This document shows, piece after piece, positions 21,801 through 33,000 of a DNA stretch of 64,000 bases. The stretch covers positions 2,501,368 through 2,565,367 of the forward strand of contig NW_025408678.1 in NCBI RefSeq assembly GCF_020360975.1, written 5' to 3'. This stretch comes from Hirsutella rhossiliensis (Eukaryota; Ascomycota; Sordariomycetes; Hypocreales; Ophiocordycipitaceae). The notes below the pieces were generated by a model, which was given only the letters and a program-made list of their open reading frames with translations, was not told the DNA's origin and did no database searches. The stretch's first letter is position 1; each line of letters begins with the position of its first letter. Position numbers and translations under genes: made by a program.

Positions 21801-24512
21801 CTACTCGTGGTCCTCGTCGTCGCCATACTCCTGCACGGGCTCTTCCTTGCTGTCCTTGTCTGTCGAAGCCTTTGCTTCCTGCTTCCTCCAGAGCCCCGCC
21901 AGGAATTCGCTGGTGCTGGCCTCGTCGATGCTCTTGTCCTCTCTCTTCTTCAGGAACCGAGGAAATCTCAAGCTCAGGCCTCGCTCGTCGCTCACGAGGC
22001 CTATCGCGGCCGTGTACGTCGGGCTCAGCGTTATGTCTGCAAAGGCCATCTCCCAGACCTCTTGCGGCTCAAACCACACGTCCGGGCGTGGCCCAGAATA
22101 CTCGACGAAGCTGGGCTTTTGTAAACGTGTGTTCTTCGACTCCCCGCTTTCCGCGCCCTCGTCGTAAAACGCCTTGTTTGCCTTGTAAAACGCATCCGTG
22201 AAGCCAGACATGCACTTGCAGATGGCCTCCAGACTTCCGCTCTCTTCATTGCGCACCGCCAGGAGAATGGGCGACCACCACATTGCCTTGCGTCCTTGCC
22301 CGTGCCACCCAGCTACAGGAATGAGATCCAGCGTATCGAAGCTCGAGTTGTAGTCCTTCTTGACTTTGAGCCAGGAATCGAGTCGTTTGTCCGGTTCATA
22401 CGTCGCCAGCAGCGGTTTCCTGCGAGACTTGGGCTTCTTGTCGTCGGTGTCGGCGGTGCCCCCGCTTTTGGGCTTTTGTTTGAACTTGGACTTGGACTTT
22501 GGCATTGACAATTTCTCAGCCTCTGCCGGGCCCGTGTCCTCCACGTCGCCGAGATATGGCACTGCAGGCAGGTTGTCGAGAATCTTGACCATGATGCCTT
22601 CGCACTTGCTGTCCGTGGCGGACTTGAAGAATTCGAGAACAGCTTCTGAGTCCCCGGAGGTGGCGTCGAGGCTCTTTACCCAAGTGAAGTGGTGAGGGAT
22701 CTCAACGAACAGCGACCGCAGGAGCTCTCTCCGCTCTCTAAAGGGACGATCCAGGAGAGGCTGGCCATTGAGATACATGAGGTCAAACGAGAAGAGACAG
22801 ACGTCGACCTTGATGGCATCGATGGCAACATCCTTGCGCGCACGATTCGTCAGTGCCTGGAAGTTCTTGAGCGCACCCGTCTCTCGGTCGACGGCGACAA
22901 CTTCTCCTTCCATGATGAAGCTGCCGACACCTTCTCCTCGGATTCTGGGTACCAGCTCGACAAGATCGGGATACTTGTCGGTCATGAGCTCCAGGTGTCG
23001 AGAGAAGATGGACACTTTGCCTTGCTCATCGCAGTGTATCTGTGCTCTCTGCCCGTCGTACTTGAACTCGCAGGCAAAGTCTCGTCCTTGCAGCTTTGTC
23101 AGCATCTCGGACAAGTCTCGCGTGATGCTTCCCAGCATTGGTCGAAGAGGAATATGCAGTGTCAAGTCACAGCGAACCAGAAGCTCCTGAGTGACGCCAG
23201 TCTCGAGAAGAACCGGTATCAGGTCATTGTAGTTTGGTCGCCGTGCGAAACAAGCCTTCACAGTCTCCTCGGCCTTGCCCCAGACTTCGGCCAGTTCATC
23301 TTTGCGCAGTGTGCTCAATCCCGAAACAGACTTGAGCGGGTAGTCGGCGGCTGGCGGACGTGAAAGCAAGAATGCTCGTGACAGCGCAATGAGCATCGTC
23401 GTCTTCACGGCGCCTATTCTGAGCTTCAAGGATGTCAGTGCGGGTATGAATAGAGGAGGGAACGACCAACATGCTGGCAAAGAGTCCGCACGATGAAGCG
23501 GCTCTCTTCTCCTCCTCTCGCATCTTGAAGGAGTCGATCTACAATCCGCTGCTTGGCTTCGTTGCTCCCTTGGCCCTGGCTTGTTGCGATCTTGACAAGA
23601 GACTGGTAGACCCCCTTTATCGTCAGGGGCTTGGGCTTCCTCAGAGTAAAGCTCTGCTTCTTCTTTGCCTCAAAGGCCACGTCTCCCGCATCGCCGTATT
23701 TGTCGTAGATTGCTTTGAGTGCGCGATTGTCCAGGCCACAAACCTGCCTCAGAGCCTTGGATATTGCCGAGCCGCCCAGCCCCAATTCCATGGAGATGTA
23801 TGGCGGAGATATGGAGTTGGTCGCCAGCCAGACCTGCCCTGGTTAGCACTGGATAAAGACGCGGCGGGGTCGAGCTTACAGCTGGCAGCAGACTGGAGAA
23901 ATCTCCCTCAATCAATACTCTCAGGCAGTTTACCAGAGTGTCCACGATTTTTATGCGACTCGTTGTGGCACTGACAAGGACAAAGCACCTCGTGAGAAGG
24001 GCATACGAGGCATTGCCACCCTCCGACGCCCAATGCTCCCGCAGCTGTGACACATATTTCGACGAGTCAAACGTGAGAGGCGACTCGTCCAGTGGAATGA
24101 ACGCGTTTACTTCATCCTCAGCCATGCCTGCAGACTGGAGGCTCAGCGTAGACTTGGACGTCCTGGCGGGGGGGTCTGGGTTCTTTGACTCGGCGACGTC
24201 TGCGGCTGGGGGATTCGCCTTCGCTCTAAATATCATTGATTTTCTCGGTGACCCTGGGTTGGCATCGCCGGCTTCGCCTCTGAGGCCATTGTCTTCGCTT
24301 TTGGCTTCATTCGCTGCCTCCAAATCCCATTCTGCCTGAAGTTTGCGGGCCAGCTCCTCGTCTGTGAGCTCAGTCGCAGCTTCGCTCGGGGCCTCATTCA
24401 CGGCCGATCCATTCCCTTTCTGCTTCAAGAAAAAATACTCGAGCCCTTTGGGTTGCGTTGCTGCCGATTTGGTTCCATTGTTCAGCTTCTTCTTCTTGAG
24501 TGGGCTGGACAT
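21801..24512 (-). CDS. CDC9: DNA ligase I (ATP-dependent)
   Basis: Three exons, 24512-23880, 23833-23471 and 23423-21801, give 872 aa. This is the replicative ligase that seals Okazaki fragments. Motif I is FKYDGQRAQIH with the adenylated Lys at residue ~453; then FSRHLE, the motif III region FIMEGEVVAVD, motif IV CEGIMVK and motif V WLKVKKDY. The helical DNA-binding domain covers residues ~130-390 and the OB-fold follows motif V. The N-terminal tail has a PIP-box-like PKGLEYFFLK at residues ~22-31, in which the Gln lies one residue earlier than in the standard spacing. A Lys-rich insertion of roughly 50 residues sits between motifs IV and V. The start at 24512 begins MSSPLKKKKL, a likely nuclear signal. 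The promoter is shared with eIF3k. Confidence 0.95.
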
Positions 24513-24923
24513 TGCTCGGTGAGCTGAGCAGTGGTGGTGTCAGTAAAGCTTCACCCGAAACCGACCGAGTAAGCAGGCGACGAATTTGTTGAATTCAGCG
24601 CATGGCTTGCACTTGCAACTCTTCATCAAAGCCCAGACATGATTCCGAAATCGTAGGCACGTTGCTCCCACCAGCGACTTGCCGCGCTGCCCGATGACGC
24701 TGCAAACGCGACACCACGTGACTGTATTGGCCGGGGTATTGTCTGGGTCGACAGCTCGGCATCGGCACGGAATAACGGCAGGCTCCGCTCCTCCCACAAG
24801 CGACATGCTTCACACAATTGAAAACTTCCACCGCCCCACCATCGCGAGTCTCTCCCTCCTCGAATTCACTCCCCCCTCAACACTCAAGCGGCGGAAGGAA
24901 AGCCCTTCTCGAAGCCCGGCAAG
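24513..24923. promoter_or_regulatory. Divergent promoter region CDC9 / eIF3k
   Basis: 411 bp between divergent starts. It contains ACGCGA (24706-24711), close to the MCB element ACGCGT that drives replication genes in yeasts, and a palindromic E-box CACGTG (24715-24720) a few bases away. Assignment of either site to the ligase gene is inference. Confidence 0.6.
24706..24720. promoter_or_regulatory. MCB-like ACGCGA next to E-box CACGTG
   Basis: ACGCGA at 24706 and CACGTG at 24715 lie within 15 bp, about 195 bp upstream of the DNA ligase start. MBF sites upstream of CDC9 are known in yeast; here the core differs by its last base. Confidence 0.4.
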
Positions 24924-25829
24924 ATGAACGGCGAAGACCCACCCGAGCGGCCCGATTACATCACCAGCATCATCAACGGCCTCGAGCGGTACAATCCAGA
25001 GGCCGTCGGCTCACTCGAGACGTATCTGACGGAGCAATGCGATCAGAAGTATTGCGACTGCAGTGCCAACCGGACACTGCTGAAGCTGTGAGTGGTGCTC
25101 CCCCGCGGGCCAGTGGGCCTTCTCTTCTTGTCCCATTGTGATGATTAGACGTGAACGTTTCCTATTACCTGATTGCGACGGCTCTTATCGGCCCAGTCTC
25201 TCATGAAGTTAGCTATTAGCTCTATCTGACCAGCCTCTCTCCCCCATCGTCATGCTGCATGTCTGTGCAGGCGCATTAAACTGACTGGCAACAGCTACCA
25301 ACTTAATCCTGACCGGATCAAGGATGAGGTCGTCACCAACGTCCTCGTCAAAGCCATGACGCAGTTCCCCTCGGCACAATTCTCTCTCGCACTCCACCTT
25401 ATCAACCCCTCGGTCGCCGCCACGGGCGAGCTGCACGAGGCCCTGACCAAGCTGCGCACGCTCAACTCCCAGCTCGAGGGCGCGCAGTACACCCAGTTCT
25501 GGGCCAACGTGGACGGCGACGACCTCTGCGCCGACCTCGTCGCCGATATCTCGGGCTTCGAGGACATGATCCGGCACCGCATCGCCTTGCTGGTCTCGCA
25601 GGCTTTTAGGGAGATTAACCTCAGCCACCTGGAATCATGGCTCGGCCTGAGCGAGGACGCCACCAAGAAGTTCGTCATGGATGTCTGCGGCTGGGGGGTC
25701 GACGGCGACGGCAGCATCAAGATCCCTTCGAATCCGGACAATGAGGCTAAGAAGGCGGAGATTCGCGAGGACGTCAACGTCGACCAGTTTGCGAGGGTGA
25801 TTCGGAGGTCCTGGGAGACGACCGCATGA
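24924..25829 (+). CDS. Translation initiation factor eIF3 subunit k
   Basis: Two exons, 24924-25087 and 25295-25829, give 232 aa, the normal eIF3k length. eIF3k is a small non-core PCI-family subunit that binds eIF3l on the outer edge of eIF3. Diagnostic segments are INGLERYNPEAVGSLETYL, CDCSANRTLLKLYQLNPD, VTNVLVKAMTQFPSAQFSLA and the winged-helix stretch INLSHLESWLGLSEDATKKF. The 207-nt intron splits a Leu codon; the acceptor at 25294 restores LYQLNPD exactly as in orthologues. The gene converges on TSR4. Confidence 0.92.
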
Positions 25830-26105
25830 GCACTGGACGGTACGCGGGGGGACTTGGTAATCATGCCGAACCATGACGCGAAAGAGCTGCGAGCATGGCG
25901 GCATGGCGGCGTGTGGTGGTGGGAGACGAAGGATGATTCACGTTTGGCGTTATACAGGACATGTCATTGGAAGTAAAGAGAACGGAGAGAGGAGAGAACG
26001 TGGAGAGGAAGAAATGAAGCATCAAGGTCCAACAAGCGGACTCAGAATGCAGTCTCTTGGTAAACGTCATGCCTCGTCGTCTCCGTCGTCTCATTGGAGC
26101 GACGA

Positions 26106-27443
26106 TCACTTTTGCTTGGTCAACTCCTCCCACTGCACGCCAACCCATTCCTCGAGATAGCCAGCGTCGCCCGGGGCGGTATGTCTAGGCACACAGTCGC
26201 GCCCGCAGACGCCGACAATGATGGTACCCCACTCCATGCCCTCGAGGCTCAGGTCACCAGCCTCAAGCTCAGTAATGGCATTGGGAGTCAACTGCACCTC
26301 AAACACGCGGCGGGCGCCGCAGTTTGCGCACCCAGGAATAGCACTTGCGCCGGCGGCGAGGCGCTGCCCCACGCAGTCCGTCTTGGAGTAGAGCAGCGGC
26401 GCGCCGGCAAACTCGTAGCGAATGACCTGGTCCGGGTTCTGCGCGAGGCGGTCGGCGAATTTCTGGAACGCCGCGTCCATGGCCGACTCAAAGGCCTCGC
26501 GGTCGAGCGCCGACGGCTCGGGCGCGTCGGCGTCGTCGAGGCGCGCGTGGTCGGGCACCTTTTCCGGCGTCGGGTCCAGCGTCTCGTAGTCGGCGTCGGA
26601 CAGGTACGACGTCGGGTATGGCTTGGGCTGCTCCGCGGCCTCGGGCCATGGCTCGGCGGCGGCGGCGGCGGCGGCGGCGGCGACGGCTGAGTGGGACGGC
26701 GGCGTCGGCGCGTTCAGGGTGAGGCTTTCGGCAAAGGTCTTGGTGAGGGCCGGCACCGGTGACTGGGCCTTGTTCCCCGTGCTGGACGCTGGCTCGCTGG
26801 CAAAGGGGTTGCTGTGATTGTTGGAAGAGGCGAGCGGCAATGATGACGGGGGCGCAGAACTGAATGGATTCACGTTTGTCGCAAACGGATTCCCTCCACT
26901 CCCCAGGGCCTTTGCGCCCCCAAACAGAGCATCGCCCAGTCCGCCAGCAGGCCCGCTGTCCGTCCGGGGCGCTTCCGCCTCGGATACGTGCGTTCCCTCC
27001 TCCCGCGGCAGCGTCTCCCCCTGCAGCGCGCCCACCTCGCCCTGCTCCCATACCCTAACGCCCCTCAGTGCGCAGACGCTGCCCTCCTTGCGCCGACAGG
27101 CATGTCTGCGACACGCAAGGACGTATAGCCGCCTCTCGTGGCCCGGGAAGCGCTCGGGCAGCTCCCCGTTGAGCTGCAGCAGCAAGACCATCAAGTCGCC
27201 GCAGGCCTTGCACCGTGCGAGGGCCGCTGACGGTGCCTTTTCGGCTTCGAGCCAGTCCTACACTCACCCACTGTTAGCCGTCAAAGAGCAGCGCCAAAGG
27301 GTTTGGGGGGGTGAGAAACGTACGGGACGGCCTCCCAGTTTGCTAATGGCATCTTCGTCGGCGTCCCTTGACGCGTAGCCAAGGAGAACGTTTGTCTCTG
27401 TGTAGTCTCCCTCGGTCGAGTCGGAGTCGTAGTCGGTGGCCAT
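26106..27443 (-). CDS. TSR4: PDCD2-family ribosome assembly factor Tsr4
   Basis: Two exons, 27443-27324 and 27257-26106, give 423 aa. Tsr4/PDCD2 proteins are dedicated chaperones of ribosomal protein uS5 (Rps2) needed for 40S maturation. The N-terminus MATDYDSDSTEGDY leads to LLGYASRDADEDAISKLGGRP and, after the intron, to DWLEAEKAPSAALARCKACG with the first Cys pair. LPERFPGHERRLYVLACRR follows. The middle (residues ~130-270) is a low-complexity linker with NPF repeats and a run of nine Ala. The PDCD2 C-terminal domain includes DQVIRYEFAGAPLLY, IPGCANCGARRVFEVQLTPN and LEGMEWGTIIVGVCGRDC. The exon 1 donor GTACGT is clean and phase 0. Confidence 0.9.
26656..26684. repeat. GCG trinucleotide run coding the TSR4 poly-Ala
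   Basis: A run of GCG/GGC units within the TSR4 linker encodes consecutive alanines on the minus strand. Confidence 0.8.
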
Positions 27444-27759
27444 TGTGTCCGACCAGGCAAGCCTTGATCGAGCCGTGGAAGCTTGCGATGGTGGGGGTTC
27501 GTCTTTGATTTTTTGATTTTTTTCTTACATGCGCCTGAGGCGGAGGGGCCCTGAGCAGGGGAGGGGCTCTACCTACTTAGTGCCCGATCATCCCCCTTCA
27601 GGCCCCTGTCGGCACTCTGTACTGAATAGTACCTACCGTCGTCAATGTTGAAGGCATGCCTGTCAGGCTTTGATACATGCACATGGATCCATAATGTATC
27701 AGAGCCGTTGTAGCTCGTCTAATGCAAGTCTAAACACCACATCAACTACCTTCCCCCAT
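27444..27759. other. Intergenic: TSR4 promoter and CCT6 3' region
   Basis: 316 bp between the TSR4 start and the CCT6 stop, both minus strand. It contains AT-rich tracts near the TSR4 start (27505-27530) and TACCTACTTAG/AGTACCTACC words; no gene. Confidence 0.6.
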
Positions 27760-29683
27760 TTACATGTGGTCGTCGGGCCCATCCATGCCCGGGCCCGGTC
27801 CGCCTTGCCTGCCCATCTGTCGAGCCTTCAGCAACTCATCGCAGAGCAACAGGTTCGACGCGATGCTCGAGCTCGACGCAATCGAGTTCCTCAGCACGCG
27901 GAACGAGTCGAAGACGCCCTCGAGCTCGGGATCCATCGTCTCGCCAGTCTCCAGGTTCAAGCCAACCACCTCGCCCTCGGAATGCTCATCCCGCATCGTG
28001 GCAACTGCGTAGTCAGGTCAGTCAAAGGGGCTCCATGCACGTTGGATCAAGAAGCACTTACGGGCATCCTGAATGTCGTGTCCCGCATTGGCGGCTAGGG
28101 TCTTGGGAATGATGAGAAGCGCGTCGGCAAAGGCCTCCACGCCCCATTTCGCCTTGCCCTTGACCGTCTTGGAAAACGCGTCGCTCTTCAGGTGAGTGGC
28201 GCAGGCCACCTGGAAAGCTCCGGCGCCTGGCACGACGCTCTTGTCGACAATCATGTTGTACACGCTCCTCAGCCCGTCTCGGACGGCGTCCGTCACTTGG
28301 GAGATGGTGTGTTGGTTAGGGCCTTTGATCATGATGGTGACCGACTTGGGGTCCTTGACCTCCTCCACAAACGTGTACTTCTCCTCGCCCAGCGTCTGCT
28401 CATAGACGAGGCCGGCCCAGCCCAGAACTTCGGGGGACAAGTCGTCGACGCTGTTCTGAGAGGTGCCGCCGCATATCAGCTGCAGCCGCTCCATGTTTCT
28501 CCGCTTGGCCCGACGAAGCGCCAGGATGCCATTCTTGGCCAGCACGTCCAAAGAGAGAGGGTCGATGCCCTTCTGGTTGATGATGACAAAGTTCTTCTTG
28601 CCGTCGGTGCCGCAGAGCTCCTGCTTGAGCTCCACAATCTTCTTGAGCTTGGCGTCGATGAACCGGCGTTCGCTCTCCACCAGCTTATCGCGCTGGTCGG
28701 CGTTTGAGTAGAAAAAGCCCGAGTTGATCTCCGTCTTCTCGTACTCGAGGCCGACGTTGAGGGTCAGGATATAGCAGTTCTCCAGTCGCTTCGGCATGTC
28801 TGGATGCCGGGCGCCGTGGTCCAGAGCAAGTCCCCGAATCAGCTGCGTGTCTGAGGCTGAGCGATGCTGCATCTTCATAATCTCCACCATGTGCAAGTCG
28901 GGCTTAGCGGGCGCTTGGTAGATGGCAAGCACGGCGTCGACAATGTCGGGGGTGAGCTTCTGGGCCAAGCTGGCGTTGAGCTTGGTGGCGAGGGAGGTGC
29001 GCGCGACGTTGAGGAGCAGTTCTCGGTCCACCTCTTTGGGCAGCTTGAAGGAGTCCAGGAACTGGCGCAGCATTGTCAGTCTTTACGCAGAGAGGTGAGC
29101 GTCCCGAGACACGAACCTTGAGCGCCTCGATCTTTGCAATCTCGAAGCCGTCGGTGATGATCCGGGGATGCAGTCCTTCCGAGATGTACCGGTCTGCCTG
29201 CTTCAACAGCTCGCCGACCAACAGCACGACCGAGGTGGTGCCGTCTCCGCAGATGTCGTCTTGCGCTGTCGCGGCTCGGGCAATCATGACGGCCGTCGGG
29301 TTCTGGATCTGCATCTCGCGCAGCAGCACGTTTCCGTCCTTTGTGAGCTTGATCTGTGTCTGGCGTCAGCACGGGGGCTTGTTCTCCTGAGGCGTCGAGG
29401 CCGCTGTACCTGTCCAGCACCGTCGACGAGCCTGGAAAGCAGTCAGCAAATGGCGACTTTGTGCAAGCTGGAAAGCATCTCTCCTCACATCTTGATGGTG
29501 CCCAGAGGCCCCAGGTTGGACTTGAGGACATCCTGCAAGCCCACGCCGGCATTGATGTTGACCTTGAGAGCTTCGCCCCTCCTCTGCAGCAAGTCGAGTT
29601 AGCACGTGTCGGGCCAGCTGGGGCCTTCTGCAAAGACGTACGCGGGACTCGGCCTTTGGGTTGAGCAGTTGCGCGGCCGACAT
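27760..29683 (-). CDS. CCT6: Chaperonin CCT/TRiC subunit zeta
   Basis: Six exons, 29683-29642, 29583-29489, 29431-29410, 29353-29117, 29061-28062 and 28004-27760, give 546 aa. CCT6 is one of eight subunits of the cytosolic chaperonin that folds actin, tubulin and WD40 proteins. The N-terminus [40 protein letters not shown], the nucleotide-binding [20 protein letters not shown] (GDGTT at ~89-93) and [12 protein letters not shown] identify the zeta subunit. The apical domain includes [17 protein letters not shown]. The C-terminus is Gly/Met-rich. Exon 3 is only 22 nt and encodes LVDGAGQ; it is required to keep frame and to match orthologues. A perfect heat-shock-type palindrome lies 285 bp upstream. 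Confidence 0.95.
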
Positions 29684-30091
29684 TGTGATGCTTGGAGGCT
29701 AAATTGTCGGCGTCGGATGGATGCTGGTGTGGTGTCGCGGCAACAGGTACCCGCACGAAGTGATGAAATGGAGGCGCTGGGCTTTTTTTCTGCCCCTCCC
29801 ACTGAGAGCGGTGAGGCCGGACGCTGCTCGGTGAGGGGCCAATCAGAGAGCTCTGGTTCCTAGACGTGCAATCGAGAATCATGGCGAGGCCAACAAGTAT
29901 CTTGCGCAATTAGAAGAAGCGTCAATTCATTGCTTTGCTGCTTTGCTCTTCCAATTCCTCGTTCGGAAGAATATTCTGTCATTTATCTTTGGCCGCGCGG
30001 CCGCATCATTTCTCACCAGCTTCTTCATTCTGGTCTAGCAGTCTTCATGCCCAAACACCAGACCCCATATTCCTCCCATGGGTTTGCGATA
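29684..30091. promoter_or_regulatory. Intergenic: CCT6 promoter and MYND-gene 3' region
   Basis: 408 bp. The left side is the CCT6 promoter; the right side is the 3' end of the DUF4470/MYND gene on the same strand. It contains the palindrome AGAATATTCT. Confidence 0.6.
29968..29977. promoter_or_regulatory. Heat-shock-element-like palindrome
   Basis: AGAATATTCT is a perfect GAAnnTTC inverted pair, the core arrangement bound by heat-shock factor. It lies 285 bp upstream of the CCT6 start. Only one clear pair is present, whereas strong elements have three or more units, so function is uncertain. Confidence 0.4.
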
Positions 30092-33000
30092 TTAGTTCCC
30101 TCTTTTACACTCTGTGCGATGCTTCTTCCAGTCCTTCTTCTGACACTCTTCCGAGCAATACTTGGCCCGCATGCACCTCGTGCACTTCTTCAACGTGACA
30201 GCCTGGGCCCCTCCCTCCCCCCTGCCGCAACCATGACACCTCTCACTGATGGTCGTCTGAGGCGCGGCCCCGTCCATCATGTCTGCAAATGACGAGTCAA
30301 CCGCGTCCTCGACAAAGGGAACGGCATATGTTGGGCTGATGGCGACGCGGACCGCGTTCGGTGCCGCCGCATCCCACTCCGGGAGCGACACAAAGTCCTT
30401 GGGCAGTTTGCCATTGCCGCAGGAACAGACGACCTGCTTGCCCGGCTCGATGCTCAACGGCACTGTAGCCCCTTTCCGCCTGTATTCGCATTTTTGCACA
30501 TGGCCCCACGTTCGACATCGCTCCACCAGAGACGGGAGTGCCCTCTTCCAGAGAATCAGCTCGGCGTCGTTGACGTTGAGCATGCAGCACTCGAGCGATT
30601 GAATGATGATCAGGAAAGACTTGAACCGCTCCGAGGTTATGAGCTCCATCGTGAGCGGGATTACTGCTGCGTCGAGCACGACCGAGGCTGCGTCGCCGTC
30701 CAGCCGCATGGCCGACACGAGGATGAGCATGTGCACGCCGCCCCTTTCCGGGTGGTTTATGGCGAACAAGCCAGTCTGCCCTCCTTGAAGGCCGGAAACA
30801 AGCATGAACATGGTGAAAATCGACTCTTTGAAGTTGACGCGTGGGTTCTCGGATATGCCGCTCTTGGCGTCAGTCACCTTGCGCAGCTGCATTTCTCGAG
30901 CTGAAAACTGCAGAGATGTTTGCGTGTTCAGCCACCTCATCGCGGCCTTGTCATCCATATTCAAGACAGGGAGATTGACCAAGTTGACATGTGGCGTATT
31001 CAACGTCACGGGCAGACCGGCGGGAGACAGCCTCGTCGGATAGATGAAGTCGGCAAGGCTGTCTGAGACGACTGGGTCGGCCAGAGGTGCGATGACCTCG
31101 ACATAGCCAGTTGTGCGAGCGATGCGTGTTTTGCTGTCCGCCTTGGTGACGGGGACGGGAAACCTCAAGGGGCAGACGAGCTCGTCGCGTCCAAAGACGA
31201 CTTCGATGACAAAGGGGTCCTGCTGCCGCAGTTCGATCGGGGCCTTGTCCCGTAGAAGACTCTTGCCTCTGCCTGAGGAGATGTCGACGTGGCCCGTCAC
31301 TGTGGAAATGCGCGATTCCGACGCAGGCACCTCGGCTGAGATCTTGACCCTCTGATCCTTGCTCTCTTCGCCAGCGGCATCTTCAAATGGCGTCACGCCG
31401 CCACAAGCAACGCGATGAGCCGACTGGCCAGGCATGAGCCTCGAGACAAACACTCTTTTCTCGTCCCCGAGTCGAGTCTCGAAGACTGACATGGACATGC
31501 CGAGGATGGGTCCATATAGCATTGTGCCCTGCGCCGAGGGCGGTATGGAAAGCCCAAGCAATGCCGTTGTCGGCTCCACCTGGAGCGAGGCTGTGGGAAC
31601 AACAAAGGAGGCGATCAGAGGCGACGAGCCCTCCCATCCGAGCTCGTCTTGTTCCATCACAACAGCGGCGTCCTCGCCGGCATTGGACTTGACATTGCCA
31701 AAGGTGATGTGCACGACGCTGTATATATTGTGCCACTGGTTTGTCGCAGCAGGGCTGGCCCTGAGAGAGCCGACAAGCGTGGGCGAGGCTAGCTTGTTCT
31801 TTTGGGACAAGTCGTACAGTCGAACAAACGCCTCTCGGGGCACCACGAATGTGACGGCAACGGCTGGGGGTATATCCCTCCACCCCTTAAGAGGGCCAGC
31901 ATCAGGCTGCGTCTTGACCTCGTTGAGCAGCCACGGCTCCGTGCTGACCCCCAGCAGGTGCATTTGAACGCCAAGTTCCTGTACTTGGTTGCTGGACAGC
32001 GCAATCGTGCGGTCCTGTGCGATGGAGTCGAGAAGGCCCGAGCACACCTGTGACCAGTCGGTCTTGACCCGGCTCTTGACAAGCTGCAGGAGCGTGGCGA
32101 AGCTGCCTCTGTGATAGTGGGAGTACGTGGCGCTTCTCGAGAATGGCGAAGCGGCAGCGAGGCCGGCTCGATAGCTTTCCCACTGGAACATGTCAAGATA
32201 TATCTGAAAGAGCAGACGGCAGAGGGTCTGGGCCTCAATGTGCAACCGGCCGCGTCCTCCAAACTGGCCCGAGAACTGGTCGTCTCTCTTCCAGGCCAGG
32301 CGGCTGTGCAGTTGCGTTTCCTTGCCTGTGCTGGACTCTTTGGTCATAAGGCCGAGAAATACTTCAACTACGTGGGACTCGCACTTTGCGTTGGTCCAGT
32401 ACTGCACGGGGCTGACGCCCAGCAGAAGCGAGACGGTCGGCGCGTGTCCGCAGAGAAGGCTGTCAAAGGCCCGCTGTTGCGAATCGTGCCGCTTGATCAT
32501 CAGCTCCGTGTAGACGGTGGCCCAGGGCTTTTGCTTCATCAGCGGAGCCGTGGCGATGACTACGTTGAGCGTCCCCAGGTGGTCCGACAGGTTGGAGGTA
32601 TCAACCATGTCGAACGCCGCCGGGCCCTCGCGGCCGCTCCCGTAGGCAGTCTCGTCGAGAGCAAGCAGCTTCAGCTCAAACTGGCGCCTGTACCAGTTTG
32701 CCGAGGAACTGCCAGAAGCAGAAACGTGCTGCAGCGTATGGCAGAGGGCGAGTGCCTCTGCCACTGCAAATCGCAGCACAATGCCGCGCTTGACTGCCAG
32801 CCGGAACGCGGCGATCCATTCCCGAAACTGCGCCATGGCCGCCGCACCCGCCCTAAACGCCGGGACCGGATCCTTGAGCTCGAGGGGAGAGTGAGGGGAG
32901 AGCGGCGCAAAGGCAGTCGCGAGATGGTAGCCCAAGATCGGGTCTGTGCCGTAGTGGAGTATCCCATGCTCAGAGACCAAGGCCGCGAACATGGGGTTGG

